Shown: piece after piece, positions 44,684 to 54,214 of the stretch | How positions within the stretch are numbered: the first letter of the stretch is position 1 | Layout: each line of letters starts with the position of its first letter | Assembly: GCA_035937595.1 (NCBI GenBank) | Contig: DASZHS010000005.1 | Coordinates: 62,001-126,000, forward strand | Length of the DNA: 64,000 nt | Direction of reading: 5' to 3' | Source of the DNA: Palsa-459 sp035937595 | GTDB taxonomy: Bacteria > Actinomycetota > Acidimicrobiia > Acidimicrobiales > RAAP-2 | Notes under the pieces: generated by a model | Told to the model about the DNA's origin: nothing | The model's input: the letters and a program-made list of their open reading frames with translations, nothing else | Database searches by the model: none | Made by a program: the position numbers and the translations under genes

Positions 44684-44950
44684 GTGAGCGGTCGGCGCGT
44701 GCCCGGTGGGGTTGTGCATCGGCTCCCCACCGATCTCCGCAGCGCGCTGATCGCGAACCCGACGGCACTCCTCGCCTGGGACGACATCACGCCGCTCGCC
44801 CGGAACGAGTTCATCTGCTGGGTCGAAGACGCCAAGCAGGTGACGACTCGGGAGCGCCGCATCCGCCGCACGCAGGAGGAGCTGGAGGAGGGTCAGCGGC
44901 GGCCGTGCTGCTGGCCGGGCTGCCGGCACCGAACGCGCAACGGCAGCTAA
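44684..44950 (+). CDS. YdeI/OmpD-associated (bacteriocin-protection-like) small protein
   Basis: An 88-residue protein: HRLPTDLRSALIANPTALLAWDDITPLARNEFICWVEDAKQVTTRERRIRRTQEELEEGQRRPCCWPGC. This is the complete short form of the YdeI/OmpD-associated family, including LARNEFICWVEDAK and the terminal PCCWPGCxHR. Start options are GTG 44684 or ATG 44663. Function in Gram-positive-type cells is unknown; the name comes from the enterobacterial family. Single gene. Confidence 0.85.
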   Translation: MSGRRVPGGVVHRLPTDLRSALIANPTALLAWDDITPLARNEFICWVEDAKQVTTRERRIRRTQEELEEGQRRPCCWPGCRHRTRNGS

Positions 44951-45098
44951 TGGGGCTCGACAGCACCCGTTGAGAGATGCTGTCGGCCGAAGACGGAGTC
45001 TGGATGGCCCGAGAGCCTTCGCTCGTCGGGGCCGCGCCTCCCGTGACAGGCGTACGCTGTCGGCGGCCACGTGTGAGAGGGCGGGAGGTGCCGAGCGC

Positions 45099-45821
45099 AT
45101 GACCTGCAGCCTCTAGGCGCTCAGCGTCGATGCGCGCGATCCCCTCGGTCTCTCGCGGTTCTGGTCCGGCGTCCTGGGCTGGGGGATGGTCGAGGACCAA
45201 GAGGGCGCCATTGCGCTCGTGCCGACCGATGACACTGGCTTTCGGATCCGCTTCGCTGCCTCCTCGGCACCGAAGGTCGGCCAGAACCAATTGCACTTCG
45301 ATCTGACGAGCTCGTCGCTCGAGGACCAGCAGCAGACCGTGGCGAGGGCGCTCGGTCTCGGCGCCCAGCACCTCGACATCGGCCAGGGGCCCGATGTTGA
45401 GCACGTCGTGCTCGCAGACCCTGAGGGCAACGAGTTCTGCGTCATCGAGCCGGCCAACTCGTTCCTTTCCGACTGCGGCTTCATCGGCGCCCTCGCGTGC
45501 GAGGGCTCGCAGGAGGTCGGCTATTTCTGGTCACGGGCGCTGGGCTGGCCGCTGGTTTGGGATCAGGACCAAGAGACGGCGATCCGGTCGCCGCTGGGCG
45601 GGCCGAAGGTGACCTGGGGCGGCCCTCCACTGACCCCGAAGGCCGGGAAGTATCGACTGCATTTCGACCTCGCGCCGCCCGCCGACGGCGACCAGCGCAC
45701 GGAGGTCGACCGTCTCGCCACCCTCGGGGCGACATTCGTCGACATCGGTCAGGGCGAGGTCAGCTGGGTGGTCATGGCCGATCCCGACGGCCATGAGTTC
45801 TGCGTGCTGACGCCTCGATAG
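45099..45821 (+). pseudogene. VOC-family protein interrupted by an in-frame amber codon
   Basis: Two vicinal-oxygen-chelate (glyoxalase-like) modules (LHFDLTSSS...DIGQGPDVEHVVLADPEGNEFCVIEP, and LHFDLAPPADG...DPDGHEFCVLTP). The natural start is ATG 45099 with a GGGAGG site, giving MTCSL-stop-ALSVDARDPLGLSRFWSGVLGW: codon 6 is TAG (45114-45116), where relatives have an ordinary residue, and the frame then stays open to 45821. The only later ATG (45186) would delete the first strand and helix. A nonsense mutation, suppressor or sequencing error is possible. Repaired length is 240 residues. Confidence 0.8.
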
Positions 45822-46074
45822 CGCCCCCGTTCCGGCTCGTCGCCCGACCGGCGGCGCGGCCCACGGCTGGCCGCGGCGCCAGAGCGGCGCGACGTCGTCC
45901 AATGGGTCGGTTCCACCGAAGATTCTTTTACCCAATGAATCCACATCTCCCCATGCCACCGCTCCCGATCGGCGGCTCTTTTTCGACAGCCAGATCACGT
46001 CGCACGACGCGCCGAGGGAGATCACCCGGACGACCGTGGGCGGCGCAAGCTCGTCCGGGACGACAACCTGCGCG

Positions 46075-47004
46075 TCATCGATGCACTGGATCGCGGACCA
46101 TGGCTCGGATGACCCGCTCGCACCGGCGCGGGTCTTCCGTCAACCCGCGACGTGATCCCCACAGCCAGTACTCCGCGGTGCGGGCGATCGTCCACCGGCG
46201 TGCCACGACCTCATCGAGCCCACCACCGGCGACGACGGCATCGAAGACCGTGCGGATCGCGTCGTCGTCCTCCATCTCGTCAGCACGGGTCCACAGCAGC
46301 TCGGCGACGGATCGCTCGGGGTCGCCGATGAGCGGTTTGGGGTCGATCGCGATCCAGGGAGATCCGGGACGGTACGAGGCGAGGATGTTGTCGTAGTGGA
46401 GGTCTGCGTGCACCAGCGACCGCCGCGCCCCGGCGCCGAGCTGACGGGCAGCCTGGAGGGCGGCTTCGAGCACCGCGGCGGGGAGCGGGCAGGTGGCCGA
46501 CGAGCGCTCGCCGTCGAGCGTCGCCGCGATGGCGGCGGCGTGCGCGTAGGTCGTGGGCATCGCGGCCTCGCTCTTGACGGCAAGCGTCGCGATCAGCGCT
46601 CCCGCTGCCCGCGCCGCATCGCCGAGCGGCTTCGCCGAGAGCGGCCGCGACGCGTCGAGCCGCTCCTCGAGGAGGATGCCACGGAAGTGGTCGACGTCGA
46701 GCAACCGGGCCGTGCCCACTCCAGCCCACGCCGAGAGGCCGGCTGCCTCGTCGTCGACGGCGTGCGGCGGGCACACGAGCTTCACGGCGACGCGCGTGGC
46801 GCCTCGCCGAGCAGGGACGACGACCGCGCTGTAGCCGTGCAGGATCGGACCGTCGTCGGCCGCGAGCCCCCAGTGCGCTGCGGCGTCGTCGAACAGCTGG
46901 CCGAGCCGCCCGATCCAAGCCCGTCCTTCGGGGGTCGTGAGGCCGGCGAAGGTCGTTGGATCCGCATCCAGGAGTGTTCGGACCGCCCTGGCGAGCTGCT
47001 GCAT
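46075..47004 (-). CDS. Aminoglycoside/hydroxyurea-type phosphotransferase
   Basis: A 309-residue kinase-fold enzyme of the APH(6)/hydroxyurea group. Catalytic loop SLVHADLHYDNILAS, DFG-like IDPKPLIGDPERSVAEL, and ATP-side VAVKLVCP. The family phosphorylates streptomycin (6-OH) or hydroxyurea; environmental members often act on unknown small molecules, so resistance is not certain. It starts at ATG 47004. No mobile element is near. The upstream 150 bases contain a weak GTAACCC-AGGTCC similarity to the ECF motif, probably chance. Confidence 0.85.
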   Translation of the reverse strand: MQQLARAVRTLLDADPTTFAGLTTPEGRAWIGRLGQLFDDAAAHWGLAADDGPILHGYSAVVVPARRGATRVAVKLVCPPHAVDDEAAGLSAWAGVGTARLLDVDHFRGILLEERLDASRPLSAKPLGDAARAAGALIATLAVKSEAAMPTTYAHAAAIAATLDGERSSATCPLPAAVLEAALQAARQLGAGARRSLVHADLHYDNILASYRPGSPWIAIDPKPLIGDPERSVAELLWTRADEMEDDDAIRTVFDAVVAGGGLDEVVARRWTIARTAEYWLWGSRRGLTEDPRRCERVIRAMVRDPVHR

Positions 47005-47158
47005 GGCGAGCGCGACGGTATCGTCCCCCGGCGCGGCGCCCGGGTGCGCCGCGTCGTCCCGCGTCGCGCCGCCGGTCGCCGACGACGTGGTCGCGCGGGA
47101 CCTGGGTTACGGGAGCGAGAGTGGCCCGCCGCGATGCACCGGCGTGTGGGCGCTCGCG

Positions 47159-47770
47159 CTAGACGCTCGCGCGCCCGACGCTCGACCGTTCGTCGTTCGT
47201 GCGCTGCGTTGACGGCAGGACTCGATGGTGGAGGTAGACGAAACCGCTCCGAAAGCGGCGCTCGTCCACCAGCTCGAGCGAAAGCCGGACGCCGCTTGGC
47301 AGGCCCTGAGTGCCACCACCCACGATGATCGGCGCCAGGTACAGCTGGCACTCGTCCACCAGGCCGGCGGCGAACGCCTGCGAGGCCAGGTTGGAGCCGC
47401 CCACGCTGATGTCGAGCTCCTCGGCGTCCTTCATCGCCTGGATAGCCCGCGGGTCGAACTCGCGCTCGAGACGCGTCTTGGCGCTGGACACCCGCTCGAG
47501 CGTCCTCGAGTACACGACCTTGTTCGCGGCCAGCCACAGCTGGGTGAAGTCCTGCTCGCTTGGCGACTGGTCGGGGAGGGAGGAGGCCGTCTCCCAGTAG
47601 ACCATCGTCTCGTACATCCGGCGACCGTAGAGGTAGGTGCCAACCGGGCGCTCGAGCTCGTTCACGAAGCTGGACACCTCCTCGTCGGGAGCCAAGAAGG
47701 CGAACTTTCCTTCCCCGTCCTCGATGAACCCGTCGAGCGACGTGATCGCCGAGTAGATCAGCTTGGCCAC
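47159..47770 (-). CDS. Dihydrofolate-reductase-fold protein (RibD C-terminal family)
   Basis: A 203-residue protein of the RibD_C/DHFR-like family: KLIYSAITSLDGFIED, YGRRMYETMVYW, NKVVYSRTLE, and ELDISVGGSNLASQAFAAGLVDECQLYLAPIIVGGGTQGL. This is the common stand-alone actinobacterial form, thought to be an NADPH-dependent reductase of unknown substrate. The start is GTG 47770 with AAAGGCGA upstream. Thr/Arg-rich tail after residue ~190. Single gene. Confidence 0.9.
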   Translation of the reverse strand: MAKLIYSAITSLDGFIEDGEGKFAFLAPDEEVSSFVNELERPVGTYLYGRRMYETMVYWETASSLPDQSPSEQDFTQLWLAANKVVYSRTLERVSSAKTRLEREFDPRAIQAMKDAEELDISVGGSNLASQAFAAGLVDECQLYLAPIIVGGGTQGLPSGVRLSLELVDERRFRSGFVYLHHRVLPSTQRTNDERSSVGRASV

Positions 47771-47845
47771 GGTGGTCGCCTTTCGAAGGATCGCGTCGAG
47801 CGCCAACGTACCGCCCGCACCGATGCGCGCGGGGACGTCACCCCG

Positions 47846-49885
47846 TTACGCCTTTGACGCTGGGAACTCCGTGACGGACTGACCCTTGTAGTTCGCCGTC
47901 CAGACGCGGGTGCCATCGGACGTGATGCTCACGGGGGCGTCGAAGGCATAGCGACCCGCCTTCAGCACGCGATGCGCCGAGCCGAGGATGCTGAGCTCCG
48001 TGATCGTGTCGCCGTCCTCGTTCGCGACCCAGACGCTGCTGTGGTCCGAGGTGATGCTGCTGGGGTCGTTGAGGCGATAGGGCAGGCGCGCGAAGTTCCT
48101 GATCAGCCTCCCCGTGGCCACACTGAACTCCGTGACCGTGCTGCCCACGAAGTTGGCGACCCAGACGCGCGCGCCGTTCGACGTGACGCCGTCGGGGCGG
48201 TCGAAGTGGTACGACGACCCGCGGACCACCCGCACGAGGGCTCCCGTCGCACCGTTCAGCTCGGTCACCGAGAAGCCGAGGTAGTTCGCCACGAAGACGT
48301 GCCCGCCGGAGGCCGTGATGGCCGCGGGAAAGTTGAACTCGTAGGTCTGGCTCTTCAGCACCCGCACGAGCGCGCCGGTGGCCTGGCTCAGCTCGGTGAG
48401 GGAGTACCCGTCGTAGTTCGCCACCCAGACGTGCGTGCCGTCCGTGGTGATGGCGTCGGGCTGGTTGAAGCCGAACGACGCGCCCTTGATGACCTGGATC
48501 AGTGCGCCGGTCGAGGCGCTGAGCTCGGTGACCGAGGCGCTGAAGTAGTTCGCCACCCAGACGTGGGTGCCGTCCGAGGCGATCGCCCAGGGCCCCGTGA
48601 ACTTGTACGCGGGTCCATAGAGGACCCGGACGAGCGCGCCGGTCGACTCGTCGAGCTCGGTGACGGAGTCCGAGCTGAAGTTGGCGACCCACACGTCCTT
48701 CCCATCCGAGGCGATCGCGTCCGGCTCGCTCAGCCGGTAGCGCGAGCCCTGCGTGACCGCGACCAGCCCCGCCGTCGACTCGTTGAGCTCGGTGACCGAG
48801 TTGCCGTACTGGTTCGTGACCCAGACGTGTGCGCCGTCGGCCAGCAGGGCGCAGGGACCATCGAAGCCGTAGGGGTCTCCGGTGAGGACGTGGATCGCCG
48901 CCCCGGTCGTGGCGGACAGCTCGGTGACGGAGTTCGAGGTGGCGTTCGCCACCCAGACCGCGGTGCCGCGCCACGCGAGCGCGTTCGGGCCGTCGAACCC
49001 GTACGCCGGGCCCGAGAGCACCTGGGCGACGTTCCCGGTCGCGGCGTTGAGCACCGTCACCGAGTTGCCGTTCTCGTTCGCCACCCACACCTCTGACCCG
49101 TTGGTCGCGAGCGCGGCGGGCTGGTTGAAGTGGTAGGTGGGACCGGACAGGACGTGGATCGTCGAGCCGGTGGTGCCGTTGAGCTCGACGACGGAGTTGC
49201 CGTTCGCGTTGGCCACCCAGCTGTGGCCCCCGGCGGTCACCACGGCGTCCGGGGCGTTGAAGCTCCCACGCAGCAGGTGTACGAGCGCCCCGTTCGTGCC
49301 CTTGATCTCGTCGACCGTGTTGCCCTGGTAGCTCGCGACCCACACGTGCACCCCGTCGGCGGCGATCGCGTACGGCCCGATGAACCTGTACTTCGGCCCC
49401 TTCAGGACCCGGAGCTGGATCCCGGTGGCCTCGTTGATCTCGGCGACCGTGTTGCCCCGGTAGTTCACCACCCAGAGGTAGCCGCCCGACGAGGCGAGGG
49501 CAAATGGTCCGTTGAACGCGTATCGGGTGCCGACGAGGACCCGGATGCACGCACCCGTCGCCGCGCTCAGCTCGGTGATCGAGCTGGCTCGGTAGTTGGC
49601 CACCCAGACGTGGGAGCCGTCTGACGCGACGGCGTCGGGATAGTTGAAGCCCCAACCGAGGGAGTTCACGCCGACGAGCGGCGCGCCGGCCCGGCCCGAA
49701 GTACTCGCGGCCGCAGGTCCCACACCGAGGGTGTGTGCGGACGCCACGGTCTCGGCGATGGGGGCTGCGCACAGCATCGCGGCGCTCAGCAGCAGCGCCG
49801 TGCACCGTGCAGCGCGCCGACCACCGCCGGTGCCGACTCGGACTCGTTGAGGAGCAGCGATGGGGCTGGACGCTATCCCCTGCAT
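47846..49885 (-). CDS. Secreted 14-repeat beta-propeller protein
   Basis: A 679-residue exported protein. A signal peptide around residues 25-50 (CTALLLSAAMLCAAPIAETVASA) is followed by 14 repeats of ~44 residues. Consensus blade: YxFxxPxAIxSDGxHVWVANYxGNSVTELxxATGALVRVLxG. Repeat 4 is ~3 residues short. Fourteen blades suit two seven-bladed propellers. It resembles YVTN/NHL-type propellers used for binding. The start is ATG 49885, the last Met before the signal peptide; no strong ribosome site. Probably cell-surface or secreted adhesion/binding; no enzyme residues seen. Confidence 0.85.
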   Translation of the reverse strand: MQGIASSPIAAPQRVRVGTGGGRRAARCTALLLSAAMLCAAPIAETVASAHTLGVGPAAASTSGRAGAPLVGVNSLGWGFNYPDAVASDGSHVWVANYRASSITELSAATGACIRVLVGTRYAFNGPFALASSGGYLWVVNYRGNTVAEINEATGIQLRVLKGPKYRFIGPYAIAADGVHVWVASYQGNTVDEIKGTNGALVHLLRGSFNAPDAVVTAGGHSWVANANGNSVVELNGTTGSTIHVLSGPTYHFNQPAALATNGSEVWVANENGNSVTVLNAATGNVAQVLSGPAYGFDGPNALAWRGTAVWVANATSNSVTELSATTGAAIHVLTGDPYGFDGPCALLADGAHVWVTNQYGNSVTELNESTAGLVAVTQGSRYRLSEPDAIASDGKDVWVANFSSDSVTELDESTGALVRVLYGPAYKFTGPWAIASDGTHVWVANYFSASVTELSASTGALIQVIKGASFGFNQPDAITTDGTHVWVANYDGYSLTELSQATGALVRVLKSQTYEFNFPAAITASGGHVFVANYLGFSVTELNGATGALVRVVRGSSYHFDRPDGVTSNGARVWVANFVGSTVTEFSVATGRLIRNFARLPYRLNDPSSITSDHSSVWVANEDGDTITELSILGSAHRVLKAGRYAFDAPVSITSDGTRVWTANYKGQSVTEFPASKA

Positions 49886-50167
49886 CTGGAGTGTCGTGGG
49901 GCGGCAGCGCACGAGACGCACGTGTCGAAAGTACCGAGCACCACAGCGACCGTCGCCTGCTGGCCTGTCGGCTCGGCGCCGCACACGGCGAGCGCATCCA
50001 GTGGATCCATCACGATCGAACTCGCCGTTCCTGCGATCGCGTCGCCGGGCTCGAGAGCGAGACGAGAGGGCGTGGTGGTCGGCCCTGGTCCGGCTCGACG
50101 CAACCTGTCCGAAAACGGCACCGGATCCTCGTCGCCGACCGCGGCCGGTGGCGGAGCACCGCGTGCT

Positions 50168-51085
50168 CTACGAGAGGTCCTTGTCCTCCATCTCCCAGGC
50201 GTGATCCATGACGTGGAACGCGCTGTGCCGGATGAGGAACGGCAGCGTCCAGGACCGCATCGGCTTCCCCTCCCCGGCGTGGTACCTGCGCATCGCGGCG
50301 ACGTACGACGCACGATGGTCGTGGAGACCGCTCGACGTGAGCGCCGCACCTTCCGGTGCGCGCAGCCCCAGCCGCCTCGCGAAGTCCTCGCTCTCGACTC
50401 GGATGGTGTGACGGATGATCTGGTCGCGATCGCGCCCACCACCGCGAGGGCCCTTGCGCATGTCCGCGGAGACGTGCTCGGCCACACGGTCGAAGTACGA
50501 CCAGCAAGCGCGCAACAGCTTGATCTTCCGGTTCAGGTCCCCGTCGTCCATCTGCTCGTGCTCGACGCTCGACGGCGAGAACGAGATGCCCCAGAAGTCG
50601 GTCGAGCCCGTGCCGATCCTGTCCTCGATCACACCGAGGGCTCGCGCGCGATCGAACTCCCTGGCCATGCCGGCCGCCACCGCGATGGGGCGATACCGCT
50701 CGCGGTACGACTCCAAGGTCGCGAGCGCCTCATCGGAGGTCTTCGCCCCTCTGCTCCAGCCGGGCCAGTCGACCGCGAACGCCACCGACTTCTTGCCCTT
50801 GGGGCCACGCTCGAGGATCGTCCGCACGGCCGCCGTCTCACGCTTCTTCGGAGACCTGCCGGCGATCGCCTTCCGAGCGGCGCGTGTCCCGACCGGGGCC
50901 CTGCGAGCCTCGGGCATCCCCGCGGGTGTCCTTCGAGCGGCGGTCTTTCTTACCGATGCTGTGCGGGCCTCGGTCTTCTTGACCGGGGCCGTGCGGCGGG
51001 CCGGCTTCTGAGCCGTCGTGCGCTTGGCCGGGACCTGGTGGTGCTTCATGGCCGTCGACCTTGCCGGAGTCTGTCGTGGCGCCAT
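50168..51085 (-). CDS. DinB-like protein with a histone-H1-like basic tail
   Basis: A 305-residue protein. Residues ~10-85 are Lys/Arg/Ala/Pro/Thr-rich (PAKRTTAQKPARRTAPVKK, RRTPAGMPEARRA), like the tails of HupS or histone H1. The rest is folded: SVAFAVDWPGWSRGAKTSDEALATLESYRERYRPIA, then a helical domain ending LPFLIRHSAFHVMDHAWEMEDK, with His spacing like DinB/YfiT metal-dependent proteins. The basic tail probably binds nucleic acid. Start ATG 51085 or ATG 51049. Confidence 0.8.
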   Translation of the reverse strand: MAPRQTPARSTAMKHHQVPAKRTTAQKPARRTAPVKKTEARTASVRKTAARRTPAGMPEARRAPVGTRAARKAIAGRSPKKRETAAVRTILERGPKGKKSVAFAVDWPGWSRGAKTSDEALATLESYRERYRPIAVAAGMAREFDRARALGVIEDRIGTGSTDFWGISFSPSSVEHEQMDDGDLNRKIKLLRACWSYFDRVAEHVSADMRKGPRGGGRDRDQIIRHTIRVESEDFARRLGLRAPEGAALTSSGLHDHRASYVAAMRRYHAGEGKPMRSWTLPFLIRHSAFHVMDHAWEMEDKDLS

Positions 51086-51648
51086 TCCGTGACCATCGGC
51101 CCTGACGTCGGGGCAATGCGCGTCGCGGGGCCTCGCTCGCTCTTGACGGTCACCCTCTGACGGGTTGTCGCCACCGGGTGCCCTCCTGAAGCGAATTTCG
51201 GCGAACCGAGTCGACGGCGGAGACTACTGAGAGCGGAGCCGACGCGCGGAGCGACGGCAGCGTGCCGGGAGATTGCCCACGTGGCGAATGGTGTCAGCTC
51301 GGTGGAGACGTCGGGGCGCTTCGCCGGCTGGAACACGACGCGGTAACGTGGATTGATGGTGTCGGAGTGCGCCGTCTCCTTCGCACAGCAGACCACCGAC
51401 CGCTCTCCTCGACGCCGCCTCCTTCCGCGTGGCACGGACGCACGTCCGACGGGCCGGTCGTCTGCCGATCTCGCCAGCGTGGAACGATCCCAGCCCTAGG
51501 TCACACGGACGGTGGCAACACACTCCCCGCAAGCGCGTGATCGGGACCCGTCGGAACGGCCGCATGCTCGCCGCCCCCGTTCCTTCGGTGCGTCGCTCGG
51601 CCTCGGCCACGCCTTGCGAGGCGCCCGCGTTGTGCACGTGGTTTGGCC
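51086..51648. other. Divergent intergenic region
   Basis: About 560 bases between the DinB-like gene and the SGNH gene. Frames on both strands are Arg-rich or resemble antisense sequence; one minus-strand frame (51046-51435) has a short protein-like stretch but no family. I call no gene. It should hold both promoters. Confidence 0.45.
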
Positions 51649-52629
51649 ATGAAGCGGGTCGCGCGTCGCGGAGGCGCACTGCTGCTGGCGGCGCTGATCG
51701 CCGGCGGGGCGTACGTCGCTGACGCTGCGGGCGCCACGGGCTCACCATCGAGCCTTCCGACCCTCACTCAGCTGGTGTCCGCGATCTCGGGTGCGGCGTC
51801 CCAGACGAGGCTGCCCGACCCCACGATTCCACTGCTCGGGCGGGCCGCCGACGGCCCCACGATCGCCGAGTACCGGGGCCAGAAGGGGTGCGGGGACCAG
51901 ACGCCGGGCGGCGGCAAGAACGTGCAGAGAGAGACCGCGTGCACGTTCGGCGACCGCTCGGCCAAGCGGCTCCTCCTCGTCACCGGCGACTCCGAGGCCG
52001 ACATGTGGATCCCGACCCTCGACGCCTGGGGGAAGGCCGAGCACTGGAGGATCGCTCGGTTGGTCGCCTTCGGATGCGTGCCCTGGGCCGAGCGCCCACC
52101 GATCGGAACCTGCGGGACGTTCGACGCCATGGTCGCCAGGTGGGTTCGCCGGCACAAGCCGCAGATCGTGTTCCCGGTCGGACTGCTGATCTCCTCGCAG
52201 TGGGGGTGGGTGAGCATGAGCGGGGCGCAGATGGCGAGAGAGATCGAGGGGATGACGAGCGCGTGGAAGCCCTCGGGAGCGCGTGTCCTCGTACCGCAGA
52301 ACATCCCCTGGTTCTACAACTACAGCTTCCCGCAGGAGTGCCTGGCGACGTATCCGCGAGCGGTCCGGAGGTGCAACGTGGACCCCCGGTCCAAGGTCGT
52401 CGCCGAGGGGCTGCGTGTCGGCATGGCGCTTGCGGCCAAGGCGGGCGCGATCACGATCGTGCCCACCGAGCAGCTCTTCTGCACACCGAAGACGTGTCCC
52501 GTGCTCGTGGGGCCGTGGATCCTGTATGCCGACGAGCACCACTTCGCAAGGACCTGGGGCGCCCACATCGAGCGCGCGTTCGCTTCGGTGTTCGACCCGC
52601 TCGCGATGGGCCGAGCCAACCCAAGGTGA
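51649..52629 (+). CDS. Exported stand-alone SGNH hydrolase-like protein 1
   Basis: A 326-residue secreted protein. Signal peptide (GALLLAALIAGGAYVADAAGA), a Cys-containing linker, then an SGNH domain: LLLVTGDSEADMWIP (nucleophile Ser115), GCVPWAE, PQIVFPVG and the C-terminal YADEHHFARTWG (Asp295/His298). Such domains usually hang on acyltransferase-3 membrane proteins; here it stands alone, as does its paralogue at 61417. It could trim or transfer acyl groups on surface sugars. Start ATG 51649 (TTG two codons earlier possible). Confidence 0.85.
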   Translation: MKRVARRGGALLLAALIAGGAYVADAAGATGSPSSLPTLTQLVSAISGAASQTRLPDPTIPLLGRAADGPTIAEYRGQKGCGDQTPGGGKNVQRETACTFGDRSAKRLLLVTGDSEADMWIPTLDAWGKAEHWRIARLVAFGCVPWAERPPIGTCGTFDAMVARWVRRHKPQIVFPVGLLISSQWGWVSMSGAQMAREIEGMTSAWKPSGARVLVPQNIPWFYNYSFPQECLATYPRAVRRCNVDPRSKVVAEGLRVGMALAAKAGAITIVPTEQLFCTPKTCPVLVGPWILYADEHHFARTWGAHIERAFASVFDPLAMGRANPR

Positions 52630-52636
52630 GCTCGGC

Positions 52637-53989
52637 TCACTTCCCCGAGCGTGCGGGCAGAGCGAGGCCGTAGCGCTGGATGCTCGACCGCAGGTACTCG
52701 AACAGCCGCACCTGGCCCTTGGCATTGGGGTGGTACGAGTAGGCGGCCACGCTCAGGAGGCCGTTGAACCACACTCCTTTTTGGCTGCAGACCGTGTGAC
52801 TCGGGAAGTCCGAGGGTGAGCTCCCGTTCGGGTCCACGTAGTGGGCGCCGACGGCCCTCGCGGCTTGCTTCACCGCGGTGTCCATCGCGACCTCCAGCCT
52901 CGCCAGCGTCGACATGCCCGATCCCGGGATCGCGTCACAGCCGTTCCGGAGTTCGGTCGGGCTCGGCGACGGTGGCACAAGGTAGGGGTAGCCCATGACG
53001 TAGAAGGCGGCGTTCGGCGCCTCTGCCTCGATCTGCGCGTAGGTCGCGGCGAGCGTCGGCTCGAGGCGGGCCACCGTGGAGAGCAGGTGCCGCAACCACG
53101 CGACGGGCGTTCGGGCGGTGCATCGCCTCGATCTTGGCTGCGCGCGCGCATCGCGGTCGTGCACCGCGACGACGTCGGTTCGAAGCGCTGCCGATGGAGG
53201 GCACGACGCGCCAACCGGGGCGAAGTTGACGTCGTTCGCCCCGGCGGTCAGCGTCACGATCCGTGCCCGGCTGAGATCCGGCGTGTCGTCCAGCTGCACA
53301 CCCTCCAGGTGCCGAAGCGTCGGGCCGAGGAGCCCGTGGGACGTGGCCGGCGAGCCGGACCAGATGTCGCTCGTCGTCTCGCCGGAGCACGCGAGGAAGA
53401 CGAACTGCATCTTCGGGAAGTGCGGCGTCGTGGCCATCCACGTTGCCGTCCTCCGCGGGAAGGACAGCCACGAGCGATCGCAGCCGTCATTCGCCGTCGG
53501 CATCTTGTCGGGGCGGCCGTTGAGATCGACCCATCCGCCGTTCCTCGCATCCAGGTTCCCCTCGCCGGACGAGTAGCTGTCCCCGAGGGCGACGTAGGTC
53601 AGCGACGTGGTGGGCGCAGCCTGCGTCACCGAGGACGAGGTCGTCGTTGGCTGCCCGCCGATGGATCCAGAGAACTTGAAGGTGGTGACGAGCGCGGTCG
53701 ATTGCGTGTTGGGAGGGATCCAGACGTCGAAGTGGTCCTTGGGCGGCGAGCAGTTGGCGAGGGAGACGCCCGGGTTCGTCGTCGTGAGCGGGCACGCCCC
53801 GACGTAGCTCGGATCGATCTGCACGCTCACGAGGCCGCCCGCGCTTGGCAACGAGCTGGGGAAGATCGTGAGCGGCGGCACCGAGCTGGCGAACCCGATC
53901 CCCACCGACGTCGGGACCGTCAGGAGGAGCAGCGTCGCCACGGCGGCGATCCGCGGCAGGGAGCACCCGGGCGGTCGATGAGGCGACAT
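52637..53989 (-). CDS. Secreted SGNH/GDSL lipase-type hydrolase
   Basis: A 450-residue exported hydrolase. Signal helix (IAAVATLLLLTVPTSVGIGFASS), an N-terminal Ig-like region, then the SEST-type GDSL domain: VALGDSYSSGEG (Ser), GANDVNF (oxyanion/Asn), and SYHPNAKGQ (His). Many cysteines fit an exported, disulfide-bonded lipase or esterase. I use ATG 53989; an upstream frame exists but is Arg-rich. It ends 7 bases from the convergent SGNH gene. Confidence 0.9.
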   Translation of the reverse strand: MSPHRPPGCSLPRIAAVATLLLLTVPTSVGIGFASSVPPLTIFPSSLPSAGGLVSVQIDPSYVGACPLTTTNPGVSLANCSPPKDHFDVWIPPNTQSTALVTTFKFSGSIGGQPTTTSSSVTQAAPTTSLTYVALGDSYSSGEGNLDARNGGWVDLNGRPDKMPTANDGCDRSWLSFPRRTATWMATTPHFPKMQFVFLACSGETTSDIWSGSPATSHGLLGPTLRHLEGVQLDDTPDLSRARIVTLTAGANDVNFAPVGASCPPSAALRTDVVAVHDRDARAQPRSRRCTARTPVAWLRHLLSTVARLEPTLAATYAQIEAEAPNAAFYVMGYPYLVPPSPSPTELRNGCDAIPGSGMSTLARLEVAMDTAVKQAARAVGAHYVDPNGSSPSDFPSHTVCSQKGVWFNGLLSVAAYSYHPNAKGQVRLFEYLRSSIQRYGLALPARSGK

Positions 53990-54214
53990 ATCAAACGCTA
54001 CGCCAGTGGCGCGTCTGCGCCTCGTCGCCACCGTCGGTCGAGGTGGCCACCGACGTGGCCCTGGAAGCGGGGAAGGCGATCGGACGCTCGTGGGGCGATG
54101 TCGACGTCAGGGGCGACGTCGGCACGGGCAGCGTGCGTGCGTTGCCTGCGAGGGTGATGAGCGCAGGGTAATCGGCGCCCTTCGATCGGACGCCGAGGCG
54201 CCGTCGTGCGCTGC

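Noticed and set aside
46075..47004. Acquired antibiotic-resistance gene
   Set aside because: Codon use matches the neighbours and there is no mobile context. It is better seen as a chromosomal kinase-fold enzyme with possible, unproven resistance activity.
47095..47115. A fourth TGTAACCC-like ECF site (GTAACCC-AGGTCC)
   Set aside because: The 5' T-G and the TAT part are missing, and the gene it faces shows no link to the ECF regulon.
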